Shown here piece after piece: positions 1-10,689 of a stretch of 60,000 bases of DNA. The DNA lies in contig CM043963.1 in the NCBI GenBank assembly GCA_014529385.2, positions 4,593,001 through 4,653,000 on the forward strand. Direction: 5' to 3'. A model generated the notes under the pieces. That model was not told the origin of the DNA and did not search any database. It worked only from the letters and a program-made list of their open reading frames with translations. Made by a program: the position numbers and the translations under genes. The DNA is from Adiantum capillus-veneris. Lineage: Eukaryota; Streptophyta; Polypodiopsida; Polypodiales; Pteridaceae. Position 1 is the stretch's first letter, and the number at the start of each line of letters is the position of its first letter.

Positions 1-423
1 CATTGTTCTTCTACCTCCAGAATTGGTAGTGGTACCTGAGAATGCGTCCCATCTGTTGTATTGGCTACCACCCTCGTATCCAAAGGTGTTTTGTCAACCA
101 GATTGGGTAGGTTATTCACTTCAATTCCCCTCTCATCTAACTCCCAAATCTTTTCTCGTGTGAGTACCCCGATTTTTGGAGTCATAGGAACTGATGGTTC
201 CATAAGCGCTTGAGCGGCTTGAATGAGCTCTTTGCACATCTTTAGGATCTCTTTCTCATAGCCTGGATGAGGGTACGTTAACCACCAATCCTCTTGGGTT
301 TGGTTAGGCTTTAGCCTTTCTTCGTAAGCTTTCAGAATTGCATCCAAGGGTTCAACCACCTTATCTACTAGGACTGACCCCCCAGATGGCAGTTCCAACA
401 GTTGCTTTGTCTCGTTATTGCCC
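1..423 (-). pseudogene. Gag-like polyprotein, downstream part (gypsy element 1)
   Basis: About 140 sense codons are open on the minus strand and run off the low-coordinate edge of the window. The translation is hydrophilic and rich in Lys and Glu, with segments such as EPLDAILKAYEERLKP and DWWLTYPHPGYEKEI. No catalytic motif is visible. The frame lines up with the Gag coding sequence beyond 1752 once the transposon at 428-1747 and one TTAA copy are discounted, so this is the continuation of the same reading frame. It probably lies between the zinc-knuckle region and the protease of a Ty3/gypsy-like element. That assignment rests on position, not on a recognised domain. Confidence 0.5.
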
Positions 424-427
424 TTAA

Positions 428-1747
428 CACTAGATTGGTAATGGGACACTTATATGTCCTGTTAAGTAACAATTTTCCTTGAATTATGTCAAGAGTTTCA
501 AAATGGATTTTGAGGTGCTATCTGTCTAGAAAGTTGTCTCATGAGCTGAATAAAACTCGACATTTTTTTGGAATATCAATTACATCTTTAACCTTGTCCT
601 TGCACAACATTTCACAACCTAAACTGTGTGAAAAAATGGGTCCTGCTTTTGGCTTTTTTCAAATTTTTGCAGCTACACCACTCTAGAATTAATGTTTGTG
701 AGGTCTATAATGCTAGAGAACTATCTTTAGTAGTCCTCAACATGTCTTGATGCTTCTCGGGAGAAATAAATGTTAAAGTTGTAAGTTATGACCAAATTAC
801 AAATATTGTCAAATCCTGTTTTTTAGCCAATTTTAGCTCTTCTATGATTTTTTTGGTGGCTTTCATGATATCCAAATGCAGTTTTGATTTTCTATGTCGC
901 ATATTGTAACATCAAGCTAATATTCCTTGAGTTTTGGGACACCTAATACCCTATTTTGCATAGTAGACAACGATGATTGATTTTTTCAATTATAGAAGAA
1001 AACGAAACATTCTAGTATATCAAGTATAGCTTTTTCAATATTGTTAGTTTCTTGTGACAACTACATGCATTTTGTAGGTAGTAACCATATCTAGTCACTA
1101 GGATCAAATTTGGCTAGATATTGAATAGTTTCTATGGGATTCTACAACTCATAATGTTGAACCCAGTTTTTTCATGTTTGCTGTATTTAGCACTTCATCT
1201 TTGTCCCCAAGATTCCCCTTGGTAAGATATGTATTATTCTTTTGACATGCTCCATGGCTCCTTATGAACCTAAAGGACAATAGGGAACTAAGAAAACATG
1301 CATATATTATTTGTATTGAGCGTGGCTATAGAACTTTGATGATAGGTTTGTAGAATGGTAAAAATTCAACTTTTTTGTACCTATTTCTTTTGGAAAAACA
1401 AAAAATAGTGAGTCAGAAGCAATCATATGTTTTGATCACCAACCCATTGAAGTTAACTAGGGAATTTATCTCAAGTCCTACAAAAATCCCTAATCTTATT
1501 TTTATGCAACAAAACGTAAGAAATGACTGTTTTGATGAAAATGTACTGGTCCATCAACTTTGGAGGCTTGGTGTGACCAAAAGATGAGAAATTTTACAAT
1601 TTTCTTATTTTTTCCATGTGTAGTAGGCCTTGAACTATAACCTCATGAAAGGATTTTACAAAATGAGTGGATCTACTATGGTTTTGGAAGTTCTTTTCAA
1701 AACCCTGAAAGGACACTTTTATGTCTTGTTAGGTTACCAACCTAGTG
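428..1747. mobile_element. 1.32 kb non-autonomous DNA transposon, TTAA target, copy A
   Basis: The element starts CACTAGATTGGTAA and ends with the inverse, CTAGTG preceded by TTACCAAC, giving an imperfect terminal inverted repeat of about 15 bp. It is flanked on both sides by TTAA (424-427 and 1748-1751). A second copy lies at 36353-37691 with the same ends and similar interior. Both ends carry a subterminal motif of the type GGACACTTTTATGTCCTG. No reading frame resembles a transposase. Discounting the element and one TTAA joins two Gag segments in frame, which independently supports these borders. TTAA duplication is typical of piggyBac-type transposons, while the CACTAG termini recall CACTA elements. 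The family is therefore uncertain. Confidence 0.85.
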
Positions 1748-1751
1748 TTAA

Positions 1752-2870
1752 GGCCTCTTTCCCTTTGAAGTTGTTCCTCTGCTTTTCGCAATTTGGTTTC
1801 CAATGCCGTTTTCTCCTTTTCTCTTTTGGATTTCATCTTGTTTCATTTTGCCTTCTAGGATTTTCTAGGGGTTCAGACAGACAAGTTGTCTGGACACTCT
1901 TTGATACCTCATGTGCTTGAGCTCTAGTGACCGCTTTTATTGGAATGTTCCATTCTGTTTCTGATCCACTTGAGCTTGGCACAATCCCTATTTTGTTCAT
2001 GGTTACTTTTCCTTTATTTTCGAGGTTTTTTGGGCAGTGTGGAATAAGATGGTCCGTGGTGCACCTGTTACATAATCCAAAAAATTTCACCCACTCTCCT
2101 TTGTTTGGACACACTCTAGCCCAGTGATCCTCGCCGCATTCATAGCGTGGTCCTACAGGTGGTGGAGCAGCTTGAGGAGCTCCCATTGGTTGTCCTATTC
2201 TAGGAGGGTAGCCTCTAGGTTTGTAGCCCTGATTTGCCATAAACATTAGCATATTCTCATCAACCAAGTAATGATTTTTGGTTGGTTGTGCTATGTATGA
2301 GGGCTCGGGCATTTGTTCTAGAATTATCCATGGATTATATCCCTCTGGAACATATGCATTCCTATCAATTTCCCTTTCATAAGTATTGTCTGAATCTTCT
2401 CGGTGTGAGACTATGTGGATCATACTCTGATCAGATGGTGGTTCTACGGGTTGAGAAATCCTTACCATAGCCCTATTTTCCTGGGGTAAAGGAGGTTGAT
2501 ATCCCAACACCGGTTGAGATTTTTCTTGACCCAAGATTGCGTTATTTGGCCCCACTTGGTACCTTGGAGGGGGTGGAAGTTGTTGTCCTCCATGTGGTCC
2601 GTATTGTTTCTCTCTAACATAGTTTCGACTGTAGAAACATTCGTGACTTTCATGGTTTGTCCATTTTTGTTCTGTAGCATACCATTTTAATATCCACTGT
2701 GCGTTAGCTTCTGGACTTTGTTGAAGGTTGCACAACTGGGCTGGATGGTCACTTCCACAAGTATCACATTTTTGAGTGGGTGGTTGTCATATGTTTGGGT
2801 TCGTCTTGTTTCCTTGGTTCATCCTCCTGATCACTTCCTTGATCACTCGATCAACGTCCGTCAGAGTTGG
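1752..2870 (-). pseudogene. Gag nucleocapsid region with three short zinc knuckles (gypsy element 1)
   Basis: The minus-strand frame holds three CX2CX3HX4C clusters. The first, near 2770-2730, reads CDTCGSDHPAQLC. The second, near 2150, reads RYECGEDHWARVC, with the first Cys replaced by Arg (a single T-to-C change would explain it). The third reads CNRCTTDHLIPHC. They are separated by a Pro/Gln-rich linker. This is the RNA-binding part of a retrotransposon Gag. A stop near 1833 ends the main frame, and a Lys/Glu-rich coiled segment continues in another frame up to the transposon at 1747. A stop also interrupts the linker just upstream of the first knuckle. The spacing of three residues before the His is shorter than the usual CX2CX4HX4C. 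Confidence 0.75.
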
Positions 2871-3364
2871 GTTTTGCCCTCCCAATTTTGTCGTGGACCA
2901 CTCGTAGTGGAAGAGGTGCTACTAGTCCCCTGATCTGTGTCTTCAGTCACCTCCCCATATGCTTTGTGGTTATCTACAAGATACAATGCCTCTTTCGTGA
3001 CTTGCTTGAAGGTTACACAGGCTTTCAAGTGCAAGTCCCTTTTGAGTGTGTCATTTTGCAGTCCCTCTATGAAGAGGACTGATAGTCTTTTATCCTTAGT
3101 TAGTTCTCGAGTAGGGCATCTTTCTATGTACTACCTGAAATGAAGCGATGCTTCTTTCACTTTTTCTTTTTCCTTTTGCCTAAATGCATAGATCTGGGAG
3201 ATGGTGCTATGCTTGATCCCTCTTTTTGAGAATTCCTTAGCAAATTCTCGGAGAAGTTTCTCAATGCTTGGGAATTCTAAGCTGTTTAATGGTTGAAACC
3301 AAGTCAGGGAATTACCTTCGAAGGTCAACCCAAATCCTTCACACTGAGTGTGGAAATCGATCAC
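2871..3364 (-). pseudogene. Gag core (capsid-like) domain of gypsy element 1
   Basis: The frame shows the retrotransposon Gag signature FEGNSLTWFQPL, followed by a hydrophobic stretch with IYAFRQKEKEKVKE and, after an in-frame TAG near 3131, YIERCPTRELTKDKRLSVLF. The TAG stands where CAG (Gln) would fit, so it is probably a point mutation. The domain builds the particle shell in the cytoplasm in related elements. It lies directly upstream of the zinc-knuckle region in the same orientation. The frame ends at a TGA near 2871. Confidence 0.7.
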
Positions 3365-3532
3365 CTATTCCACTCTCAATATTTGTTTGAAGGTTGAAAC
3401 ATGGGCATACGGATCACCAGATCCATTATACTTTTTGGGTAAGAATTTTGCCACTTGGGATGGTTGCATACGTCTGGCCTCTGCAACCATTCTTACAACT
3501 CCTGGTCCCCCTAGGATGGCTTCTCTTGGTTC

Positions 3533-4601
3533 TTAATCTCCTCTTGGTACTAACAGTGGTATCCTATCTGCCCTACATTCATCAAGTCGATCTCTTGTGA
3601 TAGTTGGAGGAATTCCAGTGGTGTCAGTGAATTCAGGAATAGAGCTATCCCTATGTGTGTTCATGGAAGCCCTAGTCACCGTCAACCCTACGGGTTCTGT
3701 TCTCGGAACTCGTTCATGTCCATAAGAATCCTCCAGTCTTGTTCTCAAGGGACTCTCAAGCACAGTCTCAGGTCTGATGTGAGTAGTCGTGGTTTTTTCA
3801 GCTTCCGGATTTACATAGTATTGGTGGAGTGGTCCTCCAAAATATGTATATCTCTCTAACTCCTTCTGGTCCATTGGGGAGTACTTTTGGCCATACTTGT
3901 CCATTATGACCACCTGAATACTTCTACCCTCCGTGTAAGTGTAAACATATAAGTTTTTCCGGTCGGTTAATATTCTTTGATGCGGGGCTCATCACATCTG
4001 TAATAGAGTGTTTGGTCTCCATTATTCAACTTATGAAGCCCCACATATGTGTTGTCTATGTTAAGGCACTCGGTCTCATTGGTAAGTCTGAGTTTCTCCA
4101 TTTTTGGTGGTGCATCGGCCGGTTCATTATCTACTTTGTCATTGGTGCCTGTCATTCCCCATTTATCTACAATATACGGGTTATGAACCACTAAGTACAT
4201 CATTCCCTCTCGATCAAAATACCTATCCATGTCATAATCAACATCTACAAGGTCTCTCAACTCGCTCGGCCTATTTTCCAACTAACATAGTAGCGGTCCA
4301 TTCCATCCTTAAAGATTTTGGCTTTAAACACAGATGTGGGTTGTGAAGGACTTGCACCCATCGAATTTGTTCCCTTAGGGTTTGACTTGTTAGAATCTTC
4401 AGTCATGAGGCCGTATGATCTCTCAGATGAAGTGTCAGAGAAACTCTCCTCTAAAATGGGTTCCAAAGGCGGTGGTGGTCTCTGATTCACACTTTCTTCT
4501 GTTGAGTGATTACTCCCTTGATCAAAGATGTTGTGGTTCCTACTCTGGTACAATCTTTCTGATCGCATATTCATGAATAATTGGTTACAAGAAAAATCCA
4601 A
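3533..4601 (-). pseudogene. Gag N-terminal region, broken by frameshifts (gypsy element 1)
   Basis: Three overlapping or adjacent minus-strand frames (4601-4257, 4281-3967, 3913-3533) together read as a low-complexity acidic Gag leader, with segments such as EESVNQRPPPPLEPILEE and VDVDYDMDRYFDREGMMY. No domain is recognised. The best start is an ATG near 4601 or the next ATG about 30 bases downstream. It follows a 2 kb leader and precedes the Gag core, as expected for the first part of a retrotransposon Gag. At least two frameshifts separate the pieces, so the copy is dead. Confidence 0.5.
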
Positions 4602-6530
4602 ACCGAGTTACCTCATTGAATATTTTGAATCTCCCATTTGTTCTTGCTTGCTGGAAAGTATCTTCTAGTACCTGTAACCTGTCAAGCAAGAATGTGCTTG
4701 ATAGCTGTAAGCTTATAGCTCTTCTTGTTAGTTATTTCTTTTGTTTGACAAAACTTGGCACACAATTCCCTACACAACCTCAACAATTTTGATCCAATTT
4801 CAATTTTGAAAGAAGCACCTGGTTGCTATGGCCTAGCTCCTTGTGTGGAAGTTTTTGTCTCTATCGCAATCCATGTTGGGAATCCATTTGACCTTTGTTG
4901 ATACCATCAGCTTCAGCATGATTAAGGGATCTTATGGTATCAAAATTTTAAGAAATGAATCTCTGGATTGGAAGCTAAGTTGATTTTGTCAGTTTGCTTG
5001 AGCTTCTGTCAGTTCTGAGCTGTTGGAAGGGTTTGTTGCACCCAATTTCAACTCTGTAAGGACCACTAGACTCTCTGTGACACTCTCTAGCTATGGTACT
5101 AGTTTGGTGTCAATTTGTGTCAGAGGAACATGGATCACGAACCATGTTCCTTTGTGTCAAAATACACTGAATGTTTTCCCACAGCTAGTCCTTGGCCTAG
5201 TGATGCTGCCTATATAGTTTTTGAACGATTTAAAGCTTTTTAGGAAAAACAAAAGTCAGTTTTAGGGTTTATGTCAGTGGTTTCCCCCCTTGACCTGATT
5301 TTTGCCACCTTTGCCCTCTTTTTGAAATTTCCTGATAAGGGTCCTTTAGGAGAAAGTGCTCCAATTGTTATCAATTCCCTGTTTGTCTTTTATCAGCCTA
5401 AACTTCCAAAAAGCTACATGGATTGCGATCCATGTTTGGAATGATTTTGGACAGACACTTTGTGATCTGATCACACAAGGTATGATGATGCTATTCCTCA
5501 AGTCCTTTTGGATTTGGTCAGTTTTTTTCCAAGTGAGAAGCAAAGTTGTGTGTCTGTTTTGCGGTTTTTTGCAAACCACTCCCTTTCTGGTATTTTGACC
5601 AGCTTTTTTCACTTTTTGTCTATGGCTCCTTTTGGAAAAGTTGTTCAGCTAACAATCACGAGTACACTGGTCAAATCTTGATGTCAGATGTCTATCTGGA
5701 ACATGGATCGCGATCCATGTTGGGAAGCACCTGGGCATGAAATTTGGTTCATTGGATTCTTGGTTTCTAGTTGGTCCCAATTATCATCTCTTTTTGGATT
5801 TGGGCAATTAAAAGTTCAGTTTTTCCTTGTTTCTCCCTTTTTTCCAAGGTTTTTTGGTCTGCTCAACCCAATCTTGATTTTTATGGTCTTCTAGCCCTCT
5901 TTTTCTCACCAAACTCAATGTTCTGATGCCTGAGAGCCTGTTCTAAACAGAGGAAATAATTTTAGCACATTTTGCCAAAAAGGTACATGGATCGCGATCC
6001 ATGTTGGGCAAGATTTTTGACAGGTTTTTGCATAGTCTTTTTCAAAAAGTGTTTTTATCCCCTTTTTGAAAGTTTTACCGGGTTTGGTCCAGTTTTGAAG
6101 ATCTGACCATCATTTCTTCAATTTTCCCGAGTTATGGTCTTCAACACCAAAATAAGGTTTTTGACAGTTTTTCCCTCGATCCTTTTGGCCACAAATGATG
6201 GTGTAATTTGTTACCTAACCTACTCCTACAACTGAAATGAATATGCAAACATAACTCAACTTAACAGTAAAGAAATAACAACCATGTGTGTGGTGGAACA
6301 GCCCTTTCCAAGCATGTGAAAATTCAAAGAACGAAATACTATCTTAGACTTCACTCACAGCTTTCTTTGCTCTTAAGAAATAGCATTGGCTAGTCTCGGA
6401 CTCCAGTCGCTATTAAGCACTAAACCTACGTCTAGCTGCTTCATTGTCTATGAGTAAACGGAATGGGTATCAAAAGCTTGAAGGGAGGTTTTTTTTTTTT
6501 GTACACTAAGTCACTAACCACCTAAGGATC
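4602..6530 (-). repeat. Leader of gypsy element 1 with a palindrome every ~285 bp
   Basis: This stretch between the primer-binding site and Gag holds no gene. It contains five versions of the palindrome ACATGGATCGCGATCCATGT. Two are perfect (5701-5720 and 5985-6004). One has a single mismatch (5416-5435), one is degenerate (5127-5148), and one is a half-site around 4866. The centres are 271, 288, 285 and 284 bp apart. The sequence between palindromes is strongly diverged and pyrimidine-rich on the plus strand. This suggests an old tandem array in which only the palindrome has been kept. Confidence 0.7.
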
Positions 6531-6553
6531 GGTTTCCCCGGCAACGGTGCCAA
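6531..6553 (-). promoter_or_regulatory. Primer-binding site of gypsy element 1
   Basis: The minus strand reads TTGGCACCGTTGCCGGGGA immediately after an LTR end of the form CTAACA. This closely resembles the TGGCGCCGTTGCCGGGGA site common in plant Ty3/gypsy elements, usually assigned to tRNA-Asp. It fixes the orientation of the element: LTR at higher coordinates, Gag at lower ones. Confidence 0.75.
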
Positions 6554-7400
6554 TGTTAGCGGGTCACCGTGATGGACGACTGCAGCATAGCTCTTTTGTA
6601 CTAACATAATGTCAATATGCAAGGAAGCGACTCGAGGTGGGGCACAGACACTTAATGAGAGTGTCAATCTCACCAAAATGAACTCGAGGACTACTCGTTC
6701 TTACAACAAAAGCATATCAACCACTTCCTATTTAGACAATCAACATGTGTCCATTCTCAACACTCAACGTAATCACGTTGTTTTGATATCCAAACAAATC
6801 CGGAATGTCACAAAACTTAAGGAGAGGTATCACAACACTGATGGGCTCAATCCTACCAAGTTCTGTCATCATCTGAGAAGGTACATAAATCACGATCCAT
6901 CACAAAAAATGTGCAGAAAACTAAAACAAAAGTACTTGGAAAGATCCACCTTAAGCTTAGAAACACTTATCCATGGTCAAAACATCGAAAAACAACCATT
7001 TTAACTCCCAAATCAATGCATTTAGCTCACAAACGACTCGTCGTGAACCACATCAGAATTGGAAATGATTACACTTAGATTCAAGAGCAAGAGACAAGGA
7101 AGAAAATGTACTATTTGTAATAGAATTCTGATTACCCGTTCAGGAGAAATGATGATTACAAATTGTGATCACAAGAAGCTTTTGCAGTGCACGTTTTCTT
7201 CTCCCAGCTAATGATAATCCTCCTTTCAAAACTAAGGGTTTTGACTTTAAAAGTTAGGGGGCTTTCCCATGGCCATTTGGACTCTTACAAGGGGTAGACT
7301 TAGAGAAAATAAAAAAGATTATGGTCTAACTTCACTATGATTACAACTCATTTTAGGCCAAATTATGGGGTTTTTTGCCGAAAAGATAGAGTGTCCACCT
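6554..7400 (-). mobile_element. 5' LTR of gypsy element 1 (outer border uncertain)
   Basis: On the plus strand the LTR begins TGTTAGCGGGTCACC next to the primer-binding site. No second LTR copy is in the window, so the far end cannot be fixed. It must lie before the chromovirus Gag that starts near 7413. A 131-codon frame at 6609-7004 matches nothing I know and is probably chance. A degenerate version of the leader palindrome is seen at 6883-6900. Confidence 0.5.
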
Positions 7401-7412
7401 GGTTTGGTGTGC

Positions 7413-8088
7413 ATACGCCTATTCGCTCGTATCCACCAAATAGGGCTAGACAAAATGTTAAGCCCATGGAAAACAAAGACAAAAATGATGCAAAGGGAAA
7501 AAACAATGCTCAAAATTCTTCCCAAGGCACTTCCAACAACAATCAATACAAGGAGAAGGTAGTTTACAAAGTCAAAAAAACACTCTCTCATGAAGAGCTT
7601 GAAGCTTTTCGTAAGGACCATGAGTGTTTCAAGTGTGGGGAGCAAGGACATAGCTATGGTTCTTGTCCCAAGAAGAATGCTCACAATGAGACTCCTAGGG
7701 CTTCCACCATCGAAGATCCAAAAGAGGATGCTCATTGCAAAGGATCATCACTTTCCTATGCTTGTAGAAAGGTAAGAGAGAATGATGCCTTCATCTTGTT
7801 TGACCCTGGCTCTACTCACAACTTCATATCAATGGAAATGGACACCAAGTTGGGCATTCAAGCTTTTGAGATGGGAGATATGGTAATGGTTGAAACAACT
7901 TTCAAGGGATAGCAAGGCTTCGTTACTCCCTTGATTGTTCATGTCCAAAGCTATGTCGACAAAGAAGACTTTTTCATCTCTCCTCTCCAACATGAGGATG
8001 CTATCCTAGGGGCGTCGTATTTTGATCGCATGGCTGCCAATATGAAGTTCCTTGAAAAGAGAACTGCATATTATATATATAGATGCTA
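7413..8088 (+). pseudogene. Chromovirus Gag zinc knuckle and aspartic protease (element 2)
   Basis: The frame starts inside Gag, so the 5' part is missing. A canonical CX2CX4HX4C knuckle (CFKCGEQGHSYGSC, 7625-7666) follows a Lys/Asn-rich linker. The protease active site is DPGSTHNFIS near 7802, with the downstream protease fold up to about 8088. An in-frame TAG at 7910 stands where a sense codon (probably Gln or Glu) would fit. The protein would cut the polyprotein in the particle. It is directly followed by the reverse transcriptase frame. Confidence 0.8.
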
Positions 8089-8891
8089 GTCAGCGTGGTC
8101 GTACTATTCCACTTGTAAATCCTCCTGCTTCTGATAAATCAATGAAGAGCTCAGTTTCTACGTACATGATTTTTGTCAAAGAGTCTCTAAACGATCCTAA
8201 TGTTTCATTTAATGTAAACGGTAGGAATCAAGAAGAGTTAGACTTGTCTAATTTTCTAAAAGGATTCCAAGATGTGCTCATCGATGATATCCTTATGGAC
8301 CTACCTCCAAAACGAGGGGATGATGACCATCGCATTTAGCTCCTTCCAAGAAGCTCACCATTTAACAAGCCTCCTTATCGAGTCTCACAAGCTCAACAAG
8401 AGGATATCATGAGACAAGTACAGGAATTGGTACACAAAGGGATTGTGAGGCCTAGTTCCTCTCCCTTTTGTTCTCTAGTCCTTTCAGTGCAAAAAAAAGA
8501 TGGTACAGACTGTATGTGTGTGGACTATCAACGAGCACTAAACCATATCACTATCAGAAATCGATTTCCCGTGCCTCAGGTAGAAGATCTATTTGATAAG
8601 CTACAAGGATCTACCTACTTCAGTAGGATTGACCTTAAAAGTGGCTATCATCAAATAAGGATAGTGGATGAAGATATCCTAAAGACCATGTTTTGCACAA
8701 CGTTTGGTCCATATGAATATCTAGTCATGCCTTTTGGCTTGACTAATGCACCAGCTACGTTTAATCGTCTAGTGGAGAAACATTTTAGACCTTACCACAA
8801 ATTCCCTGGAGTGTTCTTTGATGATATCATAATCTACTCCAAGTCTTTGGAGGAACATAAGCAACATCTCCAAGTGATTTTTAAGCATTGA
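8052..8891 (+). pseudogene. Chromovirus reverse transcriptase (element 2)
   Basis: The reverse transcriptase fingers and palm are clear: VRPSSSPFCSLVLSVQKKDG, then FSRIDLKSGYHQIRI (first catalytic Asp), then MPFGLTNAPATF, then FFDDIIIYS near 8817 (the two catalytic Asp of the YxDD box, here FFDD). A TAG at 8337 interrupts the frame upstream of the domain. The frame stops at 8889, after which the thumb and RNase H are frameshifted. It copies element RNA into DNA in intact relatives. The same family occurs inverted at 21835-24428. Confidence 0.85.
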
Positions 8892-10135
8892 GGGAGAACA
8901 AGCTTTTTCTCAACCAAAAGAAAAGAGAATTTTTCCTATAAGAGATTCAATACCTAGGTCATGTTATCTCTCAACATGGTATCCGTATGGATCCATCAAA
9001 GTTATAGGTAATAAAAGCATGGCCTAATCCAAGGAATCTACATGAGCTATGAAGCTTTATTGGTAAGTGCGCATACTATAGATGCTTTATTAGTATGTGC
9101 GCATACTATAGACGCTTCATAGCAAAATTCTCTCAAATAGCAGGACCACTACATGACTTAACCAAGAAGAACTTTAAGTATGTGTGGACTGCTAAGGAGC
9201 AAAATGCTTTCGATAAGCTCAAAGAAAATCTTACCTCCTAACTAGTCCTCATGCTTTCGGATCTCTCAAGGCCATTTGAGGTCTAATGTGATGTTTGTGG
9301 TGATTGCTTGGACCAGTTTTGCTTCAAGAAGGGCATGCCATAGCATATGAGAGCCAAATGCTCAATACCGATGAATGAGTCTTGGGCATTTATGAGAAAG
9401 GGAGTTTAGTTGTTCTACATGCCAGACACATGGAAGCACTACTTATTGGGGACTCCATTTATTCTACAAACCAGCCACCAAAGTCTCAAGTGTTTCATGA
9501 CGCAAACCAAGCCCTTAGACAAACAAATGAGGTAGAAAAATTTTCTTTCGCAATTTAATTTCCATATTGCTCACATTGCTGCTAAGCACAATCAAGTATC
9601 TAATGCACTTTCATGATGACCAAAAGTTTCATGACACAAACCAAGCCCTTCGACAAACAATGAGGTAGACAAATTTTCTTTCACAATTTAATTTCCATAT
9701 TGCTCACATTGCTGCTAAGCACAATCAAGTATCTAATGCACTTTCATGACGACCAAAAGTTAATGCGGTGTCTATAGCTACTCACAATGATCTATCTTCT
9801 ATGATAGATGAGTATGCTATGGACCCTGACTTTAGAGACAAAATGTTATCCCTTGCTTTGGGGAAGAAAGAAGAACCATTCACCTTGCATGATGGTTATC
9901 TTCTCCACGGAAATAGGCTATGAGCTATCCATTCCCTTCGTGAGAAAGTTATGTATGAATCCCATGCTCCTCCATATATGCGGGGCATAGAGGTATTTAA
10001 CCTACTCTTTGAGGAGTAGAGACGTGTTTGTATTGGCCTACCATGAAAGTGTACATACAGGAGTATGTTTAAAAATGTGTAGTATGCCAAAAGACCAAGT
10101 ATGATAGAGGGAAGCAACCTAGATTACTCCAATTA
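8892..10135 (+). pseudogene. Decayed RNase H and integrase N-terminus (element 2)
   Basis: Short pieces in changing frames show the connection and RNase H region, then the integrase zinc finger: HRGI-like residues near 9980 and a CVVCQKTKYDRGK segment near 10075-10110. Many stops and two local tandem duplications are present (about 9060-9125 and 9492-9758). No intact domain remains. The order between reverse transcriptase and integrase core is as expected for Ty3/gypsy. Confidence 0.6.
9492..9758 (+). repeat. 134 bp tandem duplication inside element 2
   Basis: The sequence beginning GTTTCATGACGCAAACC at 9492 is repeated from 9626 with only a few differences. The second copy ends near 9758. 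It duplicates part of the RNase H to integrase spacer and must have arisen after the element inserted, since it breaks the coding frame. Confidence 0.9.
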
Positions 10136-10689
10136 TTGCATATCCCAAATTCACCATGGGAGAGCATATCCATGGATTTCATCTTTGGATTGCCCAAGTC
10201 TATCCATGGAAATATGGGAATATTGACAATAGGCAATAGGTTTAGCAAGCAAGCACACTTTATTCCTATCAAAAAGACTAATAAGGCACACCAAATGGAA
10301 ACTCTCTTCATATCTCAGATTTTCAAACACCATGGATTACCAACATCCATTGTGTCAGATAGAGATCCTAGAATGACCACTAACTTATGGAAAGGTCTCT
10401 TTGAAAATCTAGGAACAAGATTGAATTTCTCTTCGGCATATCACCCACAAACGGATGGCCAAAGTGAGATAGACAATCTTATGATACTCGATCTACTAAA
10501 GACTTATGTTACAGAAGTAGATAAACGCTCACATGGGAAAAGTACTTACCTCTTGTAGAGTATGCCTACAACAATAATGTACATACTTCTACGAGAAAAG
10601 CACCTTTTGAGATCATTGCGGGAAGACCTAAAAGTACCTTGCTACTCAAAGTACATGGGAAGATCTTCGTTGCTGATGAGTATAGCCGT
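10136..10689 (+). pseudogene. Chromovirus integrase catalytic core (element 2), interrupted
   Basis: The DDE core is visible: SMDFIFGLPKS (first Asp), VSDRDPRMT (second Asp) and HPQTDGQSEI (catalytic Glu). A TAG at about 10556 precedes the continuation VEYAYNNN...FVADEYS, which ends at 10689 where the nested Tat-like element begins. The reading resumes at 19341 with RDLQES. Integrase joins the cDNA copy to the chromosome. Confidence 0.85.

Noticed and set aside
428-1747. Classification as a CACTA (En/Spm) element
   Set aside because: The ends begin CACTAG, but the flanks show a four-base TTAA duplication proven by the host frame, not the three-base duplication of CACTA elements.
6609-7004. 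131-codon frame in the gypsy element 1 LTR
   Set aside because: Low-complexity composition, position within an LTR and no family resemblance.
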